Made by a program: the position numbers and the translations under genes
The notes under the pieces: model-generated
Told to the model about the DNA's origin: nothing
Databases searched by the model: none
What the model saw: only the letters and a program-made list of their open reading frames with translations
Part shown: one piece after another, positions 57,030-64,000 of the stretch
Numbering within the stretch: the first letter of the stretch is position 1
Layout of the letters: each line of letters begins with the position of its first letter
Assembly (NCBI GenBank): GCA_964536215.1
Contig: CAZHWT010000002.1
Span: forward strand, 29,703-93,702
Length of the DNA: 64,000 nucleotides
Source of the DNA: CAZHWT01 sp964536215
Lineage (GTDB): Bacteria > Patescibacteriota > CAZHWT01
Direction of reading: 5' to 3'

Positions 57030-58732
57030 TGTCTACCCCATCAGTCAATCGCCAGCCATTTTACTGGCTTAACCAAAATAGTCGCAAGTTTCTAGAGCGT
57101 GGCTATCTAACCGAAGGCGTTACGCCTGAACAGCGCATTCGCTTTATGGCCGATCATGCCGAAAAGCTTCTCAACAAACCCGGCTTTGCCGACAAATTTT
57201 ATGACTATGTCGCCAAAGGCTATTACTCTCTAGCCACTCCAGTTATGTCCAACTTTGGCCTAGAGCGGGGATTGCCCATTAGCTGCTTTTCCGTCCATAT
57301 CTCCGATAGCATGAGTCATATTCTCTATGCTCAGGCCGAGGTGGGCATGATGTCCAAGTTTGGTGGCGGTACTGGTGGCTACTTTGGTGAATTGCGCCCA
57401 CGCGGCGCCGCTATTAAAGACAACGGCGTCTCCTCTGGTTCGATCCACTTTATGAATCTGTTTGAGTCGATTATCAATATTGTTAGCCAGGGCTCCACCC
57501 GCCGAGGTTCATTCTCACCGTATCTGCCCATTGATCATCCGGATATCGAAGAGTTTCTGGAAATCGGCACCGAGGGCAACCCTATCCAGACGTTAACTCA
57601 TGGCGTTACCGTCACCGACGATTGGATGCAGTCTATGGCAGATGGCGATAAGGACAAGCGCCGTATCTGGGCCAAAGTCATTCAGCGTCGGATGGAAATG
57701 GGCTACCCATATATTTTCTTCACTGATACCGTCAACAACGACACTGTCGACGTCTACAAAGATAAAAAACTACCCATCCGCCACAGCAACCTCTGCTCCG
57801 AAATTATGCTACCGACCAACGACGAGTGGTCATTTGTCTGTGATCTATCCTCAATGAATCTGCTTCATTTTGACGAGTGGAAAGACACTGATGCTGTCGA
57901 AACAATGGTCTTTTTCTTGGATGCAGTCATGACCGACTTTATTACCAAGCTAGAGAAGTTGCGTGATTCGGATGACGATGCTGACCGCAAAGGCTTTTAC
58001 TTTATGGAGCGGGCCTACAATTTCGCCGTAGCCAATCGGGCCTTAGGCTTGGGGGTTTTGGGCTGGCACTCACTCTTGCAATCCAAAATGCTGGCCTTTG
58101 ACAGCCTGGAAGCCAAAAAGCTCAACGTGGCCGTCTTTAAGCTCATCAAACAACGTTCTTACGCAGCTTCTCAACAATTGGCTAAAGAATTCGGCGAGCC
58201 GTCGCTGCTCAAAGGCTACGGTCGGCGCAATACCACTCTCAATGCTCTAGCTCCCACCACTTCTTCGGCCTTCATTCTCGGCCAAGTCTCGCAAAGCATT
58301 GAGCCAATTTGGTCCAACTGCTACGTTAAAGACATCGCCAAGCTAAAAGTCACCATTAAAAACCCGGCCTTGGAAAAATTGCTAGAAGAGAAAGGTCAGA
58401 ATAATAAAGAAGTCTGGAACTCAATCCGCGACCGCGATGGCTCTGTTCAACACTTAGACTTCCTGTCCCAGCATGAAAAAGAAGTCTTCAAAACCTTCTG
58501 CGAACTGGACCAGATTTCCATCATTGACCAAGCTGCTGCCCGTCAACAATTTATTGACCAGGGTCAGTCGCTCAACCTGATGATTAATCCCAAAATGCCG
58601 GCCAAAGACATTAATGCCCTATATATGTTCGCCTGGCAGTCCAAGATAAAAACCCTCTACTACCAACACAGCACCAACGCCGCCCAACAATTTAACCAAT
58701 CCAAAATGTGCGTCGGCGCCTGCGAAGCCTAA
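57029..58732 (+). CDS. nrdA: Class I ribonucleotide reductase large subunit, lacking an ATP-cone
   Basis: A 567 aa protein, far shorter than an ATP-cone-bearing NrdA because the N-terminal cone is absent. Active-site residues are in place: C86 (LPISCFSV), N254-x-C256-x-E258 (HSNLCSEIML), C271 (FVCDLSSMNL), the radical-transfer pair Y544-Y545 (TLYYQHS) and the C-terminal redox pair C561-x3-C565. The start overlaps the nrdB stop. The two subunits together reduce ribonucleoside diphosphates to deoxy forms. Regulation by ATP/dATP must reside in the NrdB cone. Confidence 0.96.
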   Translation: MSTPSVNRQPFYWLNQNSRKFLERGYLTEGVTPEQRIRFMADHAEKLLNKPGFADKFYDYVAKGYYSLATPVMSNFGLERGLPISCFSVHISDSMSHILYAQAEVGMMSKFGGGTGGYFGELRPRGAAIKDNGVSSGSIHFMNLFESIINIVSQGSTRRGSFSPYLPIDHPDIEEFLEIGTEGNPIQTLTHGVTVTDDWMQSMADGDKDKRRIWAKVIQRRMEMGYPYIFFTDTVNNDTVDVYKDKKLPIRHSNLCSEIMLPTNDEWSFVCDLSSMNLLHFDEWKDTDAVETMVFFLDAVMTDFITKLEKLRDSDDDADRKGFYFMERAYNFAVANRALGLGVLGWHSLLQSKMLAFDSLEAKKLNVAVFKLIKQRSYAASQQLAKEFGEPSLLKGYGRRNTTLNALAPTTSSAFILGQVSQSIEPIWSNCYVKDIAKLKVTIKNPALEKLLEEKGQNNKEVWNSIRDRDGSVQHLDFLSQHEKEVFKTFCELDQISIIDQAAARQQFIDQGQSLNLMINPKMPAKDINALYMFAWQSKIKTLYYQHSTNAAQQFNQSKMCVGACEA

Positions 58733-58754
58733 AGACTCTTTTAGCCTGATAAAA

Positions 58755-58786
58755 CAAAAAGACCCGTAGCGTGTCGGGTCTTTTTT
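58755..58786 (+). terminator. Terminator of the nrdBA operon
   Basis: AAAAGACCCG pairs with CGGGTCTTTT, followed by TT. Confidence 0.92.
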
Positions 58787-58858
58787 GTTGGGAATATTTA
58801 TGAAAGTATCTGGGTACTCCAAAGGCCTACCTTTAAGCAAAACTCAAAGATAGGCCTT

Positions 58859-58933
58859 TGGAGCGAGAGAAGGGTATCGAACCCTCGACCTCTTCCTTGG
58901 CAAGGAAGCGTTCTACCGCTGAACTACTCTCGC
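58859..58933 (-). tRNA. tRNA-Gly (GCC)
   Basis: Minus strand: acceptor GCGAGAG/CTCTCGC, anticodon stem CTTCC/GGAAG with loop TTGCCAA (anticodon GCC), discriminator U, encoded CCA. Confidence 0.95.
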
Positions 58934-59076
58934 ACGGTTTTAATCTATTTTATCAAACTTCGTAATACCACAGTTTGCCTTAGCAGGCAATACCGCTTCG
59001 AATTGCGAAGTACCAGTAAATATATGCCTTAATTCGTACTGCTAATCCCGCAATTCCGCCCGACCTTGGCGGACTC

Positions 59077-59162
59077 TGGTGCCGAAGAGAGGACTTGAAC
59101 CTCCACGATCTTGCGATCACTACGACCTGAACGTAGCGCGTCTACCATTCCGCCACTTCGGC
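59077..59162 (-). tRNA. tRNA-Leu (CAG)
   Basis: Minus strand class II tRNA: acceptor GCCGAAG/CTTCGGC, anticodon stem CTACG/CGTAG with loop TTCAGGT (anticodon CAG), long variable arm, encoded CCA. Confidence 0.94.
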
Positions 59163-59207
59163 AAAAATACTTTAATGAGCGTAATTTTGTCCGTTACTGG
59201 CGGACTC

Positions 59208-59283
59208 TGGTGCCAAGGGTCGGTCTCGAACCGACGACACCGGGTTCTTCAGACCCGTGCTCTACCAACTGAGCTACCTTGGC
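59208..59283 (-). tRNA. tRNA-Phe (GAA)
   Basis: Minus strand: acceptor GCCAAGG/CCTTGGC, anticodon stem CGGGT/ACCCG with loop CTGAAGA (anticodon GAA), encoded CCA. Confidence 0.95.
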
Positions 59284-59470
59284 AAGCGATGAGTAGCCGA
59301 TAGTGGTTAGCAGGGTCGAGCTGTGGCGCTCTGTTGGACCCCTGTCTACCCACTACCCGTCACTCATCTTATTAGTTTGCCGTTACAAGCGTCCAGTTTC
59401 CATTTTTAATTTTAAATCTTGTTTTGGATCTTGGATCTTGTTTCTTTAATCTTGCCGCTCCGCGGCTTTT

Positions 59471-59546
59471 TGGTGGGCACTAAGAGACTTGAACTCCTGA
59501 CATCTTCGGTGTAAACGAAGCGCTCTACCAGCTGAGCTAAGTGCCC
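59471..59546 (-). tRNA. tRNA-Val (UAC)
   Basis: Minus strand: acceptor GGGCACT/AGTGCCC, anticodon stem CTTCG/CGAAG with loop TTTACAC (anticodon TAC), encoded CCA. Confidence 0.95.
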
Positions 59547-59640
59547 CAGATAGGAATCCTGAATCCAGAATTACGTATAAACGAATTGCCTCTTATTCAT
59601 AATTCTTGGTTCGTAATTCTAGAATGACCGTACCATTCTC

Positions 59641-59726
59641 TGGTGCCGAGGAGAGGAGTTGAACCTCCACAGCCTTGCGGCCACTACCACCTCAAGGTAG
59701 CGTGTCTACCATTCCACCACCTCGGC
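59641..59726 (-). tRNA. tRNA-Leu (GAG)
   Basis: Minus strand class II tRNA: acceptor GCCGAGG/CCTCGGC, anticodon stem CTACC/GGTAG with loop TTGAGGT (anticodon GAG), long variable arm, encoded CCA. Confidence 0.95.
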
Positions 59727-59840
59727 CGAAGAGATATCCACCCTCGTCGTACGGAAGAGATTGTACTAAAAACAGGCTGCTATGTAAAGCTGGCCGCTTT
59801 TCAGACACATCAAAATTTATCCGCAAGTCATGGCAGTCAA

Positions 59841-61487
59841 TTAATCCCGCCGCTTAGTCTTAACATACCATTGGGCAACGGTGGTAAATCTATCTTGAGG
59901 CTCCCATAAGTAATCTAATTTGACGTCACGGATTTTATTACTCCAAATGTATGTATACTTTGGCTGATAAAGCCATATAACTGGCGCATCCTTGGCTAAG
60001 TAGTATTGGAACAAATCATAATCGTGAACACGATCTTTCTGCGATAATGCCTTACGACCATCCTCTAAGGCCTTATCAACCCGCTTATTTGATTCTCCCG
60101 TAATATTCTTGCCGTTAGGCGGGACTTGTGTCGAGTGCCAGGTGCTATAGCGGTCCGGATCAATATCGCTCTGTTCGCCCAATAAAACCACGTCATAGCT
60201 GTCGTGAGCATTAACAACCTTACCCATGTCGGCGCTGCTTTTGGTAATAATTGACACGTCTACTCCTAACTTTTGCCACGATTGACCCACAGTAGCCGCT
60301 AACTGCTGGTAGACGGCTCTTTCTGGCACCAAAAGCCGAATCTGGGCAGGCTTTTTCTCCACCTTGCTCCATAGCTCCTTAGCTTTACCCTCATCAAAAT
60401 TATATGTCTCCGCTCGATCGGAGTAAGCCCAAAAGTCTGGTTGATAAGGGCCGGACAGACTGACGGCCCGATTATTTAACACATCAGTAATAATTTGGTT
60501 TCTCGGCGTCGTATAGGCCAAAGCCTGGCGCACACCAACGTCGGAGACAGACTCCTGATGAAGATTGAAGAATAGACCATACGATTGACTGTGCAATAGC
60601 TGGCTCTTTTCTTGCTTATCGGGGAACGAGGCAAGGTCGTCAAAAGCTGGGTCATACACACCGCCCAACAGTTGAATCTTGCCCAACTTAAAATCAGTTA
60701 CCATTGCCTCGGTGGTGGGGTAAAAACGGAAAGCAATAGCATCCAGATACCCGCCCACTGGCTTAAATCGCAATTCTTGAATCTGTTTTGAAGTAGGATT
60801 TAGTTCTAAAGAATCAAACCGCAGCTGGCCGCTGCCAATAGGCTGGACATTAAAAGGGTCTTTCTCAATTTGCTCAATCGTCTTGCCACCTAAAATATGC
60901 TTGGGCAATATGCCGATAGTTAAGTTTTGGGCAAAAGGTGCGAACGGCTCTTTAAGAGCAAGTCGAAGATGCTGACTATCCAAAACATCTATCTCTACAT
61001 TGGTAAAACTTTTACTCCAAGAGCCAGTGTAAAACTGATTTTGTGTTAGGTGAATGGTAAAGGCCACATCTTCGGCAGTAATACGTTGACCATCATGCCA
61101 AGAATAATCACCTAGGGTAAATGAATATGTTTTACCATCCTCACTGCGCGACCATTCGCTAGCTAGATCTGGCACCAACTCTTGTTCATCGTTGGTGCGT
61201 AATAAGCCACGGAATACTAACGGGCTTAATTCAGCATCTACCAAATTTGCCGAGGCAAAGAGAGGATTAATATGACTAGGCTGACCAACAATCCCCTCAG
61301 TCACAGTTCCACCCGGTGCAGGGATGTATTGCCCTTGCCAAAACCACCAACCTGCCGCGGCCATAATTAGCAACGCCAGGATACCAGCGCCAACAAGCAA
61401 CCACTTTCGGTATAGCCGTGCCCAACGGCGCCAAATTGGCTCTCTGGGCGCTACGGACGTACCTATAGTAGGAGAAAATGAAGGCAT
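59841..61487 (-). CDS. ABC-transporter substrate-binding protein, peptide type
   Basis: A 548 aa protein of the SBP_bac_5 family. An N-terminal membrane anchor (WLLVGAGILALLIMAAAGWW, about residues 30-49) lacks a lipobox Cys. Family motifs follow: GQPSHINPLFASANLVDAEL, then SWHDGQRITAEDVAFTIHLT, FAPFAQNLTIGILPKHIL, and IDPDRYSTWHSTQVPPNGKN. It captures peptides or similar solutes outside the membrane. No permease or ATPase genes are adjacent in the window. The coding region overlaps none but lies 25 bp from secG on the same strand. Confidence 0.92.
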   Translation of the reverse strand: MPSFSPTIGTSVAPREPIWRRWARLYRKWLLVGAGILALLIMAAAGWWFWQGQYIPAPGGTVTEGIVGQPSHINPLFASANLVDAELSPLVFRGLLRTNDEQELVPDLASEWSRSEDGKTYSFTLGDYSWHDGQRITAEDVAFTIHLTQNQFYTGSWSKSFTNVEIDVLDSQHLRLALKEPFAPFAQNLTIGILPKHILGGKTIEQIEKDPFNVQPIGSGQLRFDSLELNPTSKQIQELRFKPVGGYLDAIAFRFYPTTEAMVTDFKLGKIQLLGGVYDPAFDDLASFPDKQEKSQLLHSQSYGLFFNLHQESVSDVGVRQALAYTTPRNQIITDVLNNRAVSLSGPYQPDFWAYSDRAETYNFDEGKAKELWSKVEKKPAQIRLLVPERAVYQQLAATVGQSWQKLGVDVSIITKSSADMGKVVNAHDSYDVVLLGEQSDIDPDRYSTWHSTQVPPNGKNITGESNKRVDKALEDGRKALSQKDRVHDYDLFQYYLAKDAPVIWLYQPKYTYIWSNKIRDVKLDYLWEPQDRFTTVAQWYVKTKRRD

Positions 61488-61512
61488 AATGAGAGAAACA
61501 AAAACAATCAGC

Positions 61513-61737
61513 TTAGCCAAGCATGACTGTCACCAACGACAAGACTGCGAACACAATGCCAAGAGCAATAGTTGCGTTAAAAATGAGCTTTTCAGCCCCA
61601 CGTCGTGTTCGGTAAACGCCACCACCACCGCCAAACGACATGCTCCAACCTTGCCCACCCTTGGCCTGAAGCAAGACCAAAACAATTAAAAGCACACTTA
61701 CAACGGCTTCGACGCCGTATAAAATATTCATCAACAT
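61513..61737 (-). CDS. secG: Protein-export membrane protein SecG
   Basis: A 74 aa protein with two membrane segments and the SecG signature between them: VLLIVLVLLQAKGGQGWSM, then FGGGGGVYRTRRGAEKLIFN. The length fits. SecG is a non-essential subunit of the SecYEG translocon. The ATG at 61731 (MNILYGVEAV) is an equally good start. It lies upstream of the substrate-binding protein gene and may be co-transcribed with it. Confidence 0.92.
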   Translation of the reverse strand: MLMNILYGVEAVVSVLLIVLVLLQAKGGQGWSMSFGGGGGVYRTRRGAEKLIFNATIALGIVFAVLSLVTVMLG

Positions 61738-61903
61738 AGGGACTGATTATAACACAGAACCCACTCCAGCTAAAGTTGGGCATCAAATGAGAATTAAGAA
61801 ATGTGAAATGACGAAACAAATTATAAATAAAAAATCGAAAACATTCTGATTTCACACTTCTAATTTGTTTCGTATCTCGAGCCTAAATACTTCTGATTTT
61901 ACA

Positions 61904-62344
61904 TTAATGATGACTCTTGGCTTTCTTACCACCCAGCCCAGTCAGCCATGACAGGATTGACACAATCATGGCAATAGACAGGGCACCAATAATAGCCGTA
62001 CCAAACGGCGGTAACGTAAACGGTGCCACCACAAAGGGCCCACTTAAAATGCCCGGAAAAGCAAATGGGTACAGAGTAAATCCTACGATCGTCTGAGATA
62101 GAACTATTAACATGCCAGCATTTACTAGCAACGTCAGAATAGCAACCGTGGCGATTTCCACTGGTAAAGCCAACAAACCCAGGGTGGGCTTGATCAGCAA
62201 GTTAACCCCCGCTAAAACCAAAGTGATGGTCAACAATCCCTCTAGTCCGCCTGTATAAATCATACCCGGCAGCATGGTGGCTGTGAGAGCCACGGCCGCG
62301 GCATTGATAACAAATGTTAATAATAGTTTACGAATTGCATCCAT
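61904..62344 (-). CDS. Phage-holin-family (4TM) membrane protein
   Basis: A 146 aa protein with four membrane segments. It matches the mycobacterial-type phage holin family 4 pattern: LLLTFVINAAAVALTATMLP, GGLEGLLTITLVLAGVNLL and KPTLGLLALPVEIATVAILTL, where the N-L-L-I-K-P-x-L motif is the hallmark. Despite the name, chromosomal members in most bacteria are not near lysis genes and their role is unknown. No endolysin is seen here. Confidence 0.9.
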   Translation of the reverse strand: MDAIRKLLLTFVINAAAVALTATMLPGMIYTGGLEGLLTITLVLAGVNLLIKPTLGLLALPVEIATVAILTLLVNAGMLIVLSQTIVGFTLYPFAFPGILSGPFVVAPFTLPPFGTAIIGALSIAMIVSILSWLTGLGGKKAKSHH

Positions 62345-62418
62345 ACCCTATCAGACTAGCATGCAGTCAATAGCCGCGCAAGAGATAGCTCTCCTCCGCC
62401 CGATTCACAGTCATTGGC

Positions 62419-62449
62419 AATAAATAGGCATTTAAATGCCTATTTAAAT
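62419..62449. repeat. ATTTAAAT dispersed repeat, copy 6
   Basis: AATAGGCATTTAAATGCCT is a perfect inner palindrome of the family. Confidence 0.65.
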
Positions 62450-62570
62450 CGGCCTTTGTCGATTCTTTTGCTGTAACCAAAAGTCATAGGCTTCGCCTTC
62501 TCTTGGCCGCGGTATGGTTTCACAAGAGTCAGGAGAGGTTGTGGAATAAAAAGCACGTAATTTAGTACGT

Positions 62571-62586
62571 ACCAGTGTACGTACAT
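62571..62586. repeat. GTACGTAC palindrome, isolated copy
   Basis: AGTACGTACCAGTGTACGTAC is a one-mismatch version of the palindrome at 42840. TAAGTGTACGACACC follows. Confidence 0.5.
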
Positions 62587-62605
62587 AAGTGTACGACACC
62601 AGGCT

Positions 62606-62647
62606 AAATAAAAAAGGCGCCGGTCACGGATAAATCCGCGCCGGCGC
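62606..62647 (-). terminator. Intrinsic terminator of the YvcK-like gene
   Basis: GCGCCGGCGCGGAT and its partner ATCCGTGACCGGCGCC form a long stem; on the minus strand TTTTTTATTT follows. Confidence 0.9.
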
Positions 62648-62654
62648 TGCTGTC

Positions 62655-63665
62655 TCAAGCCACTTCCTTTCTCTTGCTGATCCGCAAAAGCTCTACCGCC
62701 AAGCGATACGGATCGTGATAAGCTTCACCTTCAGCCCCTGGCCTAAGGAAGTTGCCTTGCAGAACTTCGCAGGGCAATTTATCCAACTCATCATCGGTCG
62801 GATTAAGCAATTCCTGACCTTTTTCGGCGTACTGCTGGATCATCGACTTTGTCGGTTGATTGCGGCTGACAATGCCGATATCAACCTTGTGCTTGCCCAG
62901 ATTACCGTTAACCACCTCAAAGTGATCCAAAACCGACATGCCGGTCGTCTCGCCTGGGCGGGTAGCCATATTGCAGGTGTAAACAACGGTCAGATCAGGA
63001 GCGGCGTCAATCGCTTCTTTTAGACCGCTGGTTAACAACGCAGCCACAGTAGAGCCATAAAGACTACCGGGTCCGATGGTTAGAACGGTAATCTCCCCAG
63101 ATAGAAGCCCTGCCTGAAGCCGGGGATTGAGGTAGACAGGCTCCGAAAGGCTAGCTTTCACGATTCTGTAGGCCTCATTTTCCTCGCCAGGCTCATCAAT
63201 GTGAGCCTCTTCCGAAAAAGTGTTTCCGTTGGCCCACTCACCTTGGAGATGGGGATATCCTGCCGAAGTACCTCTGTTGGAGATAGGATAGACGGGAATC
63301 AGCAGCTCAAAGGTCTGATTGATCTTCTCTGCTGCCTTATCCAGATCACCACCACAAGCTTCGGCCAAAGCATAGATGAACTGGTTCCCCATGGGATGGC
63401 CTTGAAACGGACCATCCTCTTTACGCAACTCAAAAGCTGCCGCCATCTCACGGTCAACCATCAGCGTGGAGATCTGCTTTCGCATGTCTCCTGGGGCTCC
63501 ATGGCTGCGCCATGAGCGAGTAGACCCGCCGCTATCAGTGATAATGGTATAGAGCTCGGCCGCGACATTGGCCAGCTCTTTCAAGCCCAACGCTAGCGTC
63601 CGACCTCCGGAGCCAGCAGCCAGGGCAGCAATTTTGGTTTTTTGCCCAGTGACTTCTCGGATCAT
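62655..63665 (-). CDS. YvcK/CofD-family protein
   Basis: A 336 aa protein. It has the family's nucleotide-sugar/2-phospho-L-lactate transferase fold: AALAAGSGGRTLALGLKELA in place of the GGGTGLS loop, TDSGGSTRSWRSHGAPGDMRK in place of ADDGGSSGRLR...PPGDIR, then TIGPGSLYGSTVAALLTSGL and MATRPGETTGMSVLDHFEVV. YvcK/GlmR proteins bind UDP-GlcNAc and promote peptidoglycan precursor supply; CofD makes coenzyme F420. The lack of other F420 genes favours the YvcK side. AAGGAG lies 6 nt before the ATG. Substitutions in the first loop may matter. Confidence 0.85.
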   Translation of the reverse strand: MIREVTGQKTKIAALAAGSGGRTLALGLKELANVAAELYTIITDSGGSTRSWRSHGAPGDMRKQISTLMVDREMAAAFELRKEDGPFQGHPMGNQFIYALAEACGGDLDKAAEKINQTFELLIPVYPISNRGTSAGYPHLQGEWANGNTFSEEAHIDEPGEENEAYRIVKASLSEPVYLNPRLQAGLLSGEITVLTIGPGSLYGSTVAALLTSGLKEAIDAAPDLTVVYTCNMATRPGETTGMSVLDHFEVVNGNLGKHKVDIGIVSRNQPTKSMIQQYAEKGQELLNPTDDELDKLPCEVLQGNFLRPGAEGEAYHDPYRLAVELLRISKRKEVA

Positions 63666-63794
63666 TGGATACTCCTTTATTTCGTTCGCAAGTGTGCAAA
63701 GCTTGCACACTTTATATCTTCAACGACAATTTGTCAACTACTATAAGTCTAAATAAAAAGCTGTCAGCTTGCATCTATTTTATTGTATTGTCAC

Positions 63795-63840
63795 CAAAAA
63801 AGAGAATGCCGGAAGTTAACCGAGTCCGGCGGCTCGCATT
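63795..63840 (-). terminator. Terminator of the gene cut by the right edge
   Basis: AATGCGAGCCGCCGG and CCGGCATT pair around a loop; on the minus strand CTCTTTTTTGG follows. Confidence 0.8.
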
Positions 63841-63843
63841 TTG

Positions 63844-64000
63844 TTAGAGTAGTGAGTATCCCAGCTCTTGCTCAATTAGCCGCCTGAGATAAGCGGAAAT
63901 CAAGCAGAAGAAGATTTCCCGATCCACGCCGCTGTCTCCGTGCATCACAGGATCGGATGGTTCGATGATCCGATATTTGCCCGAAATTTTGACGGACAAA
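63844..64000 (-). CDS. C-terminal part of an unrecognised protein (runs off the window)
   Basis: A minus-strand frame is open from the window edge to TAA at 63844-63846 (51 codons). The visible end, including KYRIIEPSDPVMHGDSGVDR and the helix IFFCLISAYLRRLIEQELG, is not recognised. A strong terminator follows directly, which supports this as the real gene end. Confidence 0.65.
   Translation of the reverse strand, partial: LSVKISGKYRIIEPSDPVMHGDSGVDREIFFCLISAYLRRLIEQELGYSLL

Larger units (their letters stand above)
58733..59840. other. 1.1-kb tRNA cluster
   Basis: Five tRNA genes on the minus strand (Gly, Leu, Phe, Val, Leu) separated by AT-rich microrepeat spacers such as TTGGATCTTGTTTCTTTAAT. 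No protein gene is seen; open frames on the plus strand here are tRNA shadows. Confidence 0.85.
62345..62654. other. 310-bp intergenic stretch
   Basis: It contains an ATTTAAAT repeat (62419-62449), a GTACGTAC-type palindrome (62572-62585) and the terminator of the next gene. A minus-strand open frame across it is not supported. Confidence 0.6.

Noticed and set aside
59079..59909. Plus-strand frames over the tRNA cluster
   Set aside because: They are complements of tRNA genes; the MPKRGLEPP-like starts are a common tRNA-Leu shadow.
62440..62658. Minus-strand frame of 72 codons
   Set aside because: It starts in the terminator of the YvcK-like gene and ends in an ATTTAAAT repeat.

Overview
This 64 kb window looks like a bacterial chromosome segment made of a small housekeeping fraction and a very large set of short, mostly unrecognised genes. 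Almost every small gene has a strong AAGGAG-type ribosome-binding site 5-9 nt before its start, its own sigma70-like promoter and its own intrinsic terminator, so it reads as an array of autonomous monocistronic units. TGA is used as a stop, so this is the standard code 11. Dense small orphan genes, microrepeat spacers, an ATP-cone on NrdB instead of NrdA, and single-copy SecG, MurA and YvcK-like genes are compatible with a Patescibacteria/CPR-type or other poorly sampled lineage. That placement is inference, not proof.

Layout. 1-13 kb: a truncated gene, a methyltransferase, a UBP-type zinc finger protein, two VOC proteins, a TfoX-N protein, a HAD nucleotidase, a zinc-ribbon/sigma-region-4-like protein, an AbrB-like protein with a decayed second copy, a Nudix hydrolase and many orphans. 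13.1-17.2 kb: the most striking locus, a five- to six-gene ubiquitin-like conjugation operon with an unknown 184 aa protein, two paralogous E2-like proteins, a JAMM/JAB protease, a ThiF/E1-like protein and a 75 aa protein. It is convergent with a membrane-anchored coiled-coil protein. 19.3-23.7 kb: a giant protein with two GHKL ATPase domains and a C-terminal HExxH motif.

24-38.5 kb is an accessory/defence-like region: DUF2130, RhuM-Fic, a Cys-rich secreted repeat protein, a Phd/RelE toxin-antitoxin pair, a CdiA-CT-like nuclease, a DUF2335 membrane protein, DUF2188/DUF3892 proteins and a type IIG (MmeI-like) restriction-modification enzyme with a partner gene. It is threaded by a family of roughly 200 bp structured repeats with GTACGTAC palindromes. 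38.8-50.5 kb holds more autonomous orphan genes, an RdgB/HAM1-like pyrophosphatase, an M50-like peptidase, a second JAB-like protein, an MFS transporter and a decayed vanZ-like gene.

50.6-64 kb is the housekeeping end: nine ordinary tRNA genes (Gln, Leu x3, Pro, Gly, Phe, Val and others as listed), a response regulator, a serine-hydrolase-like protein, murA, an AdoCbl riboswitch plus terminator controlling nrdB-nrdA, a peptide-type ABC substrate-binding protein next to secG, a phage-holin-family membrane protein and a YvcK-like protein. A tenth, very unusual tRNA-like gene lies at 34.8 kb. All tRNA genes are on the minus strand.
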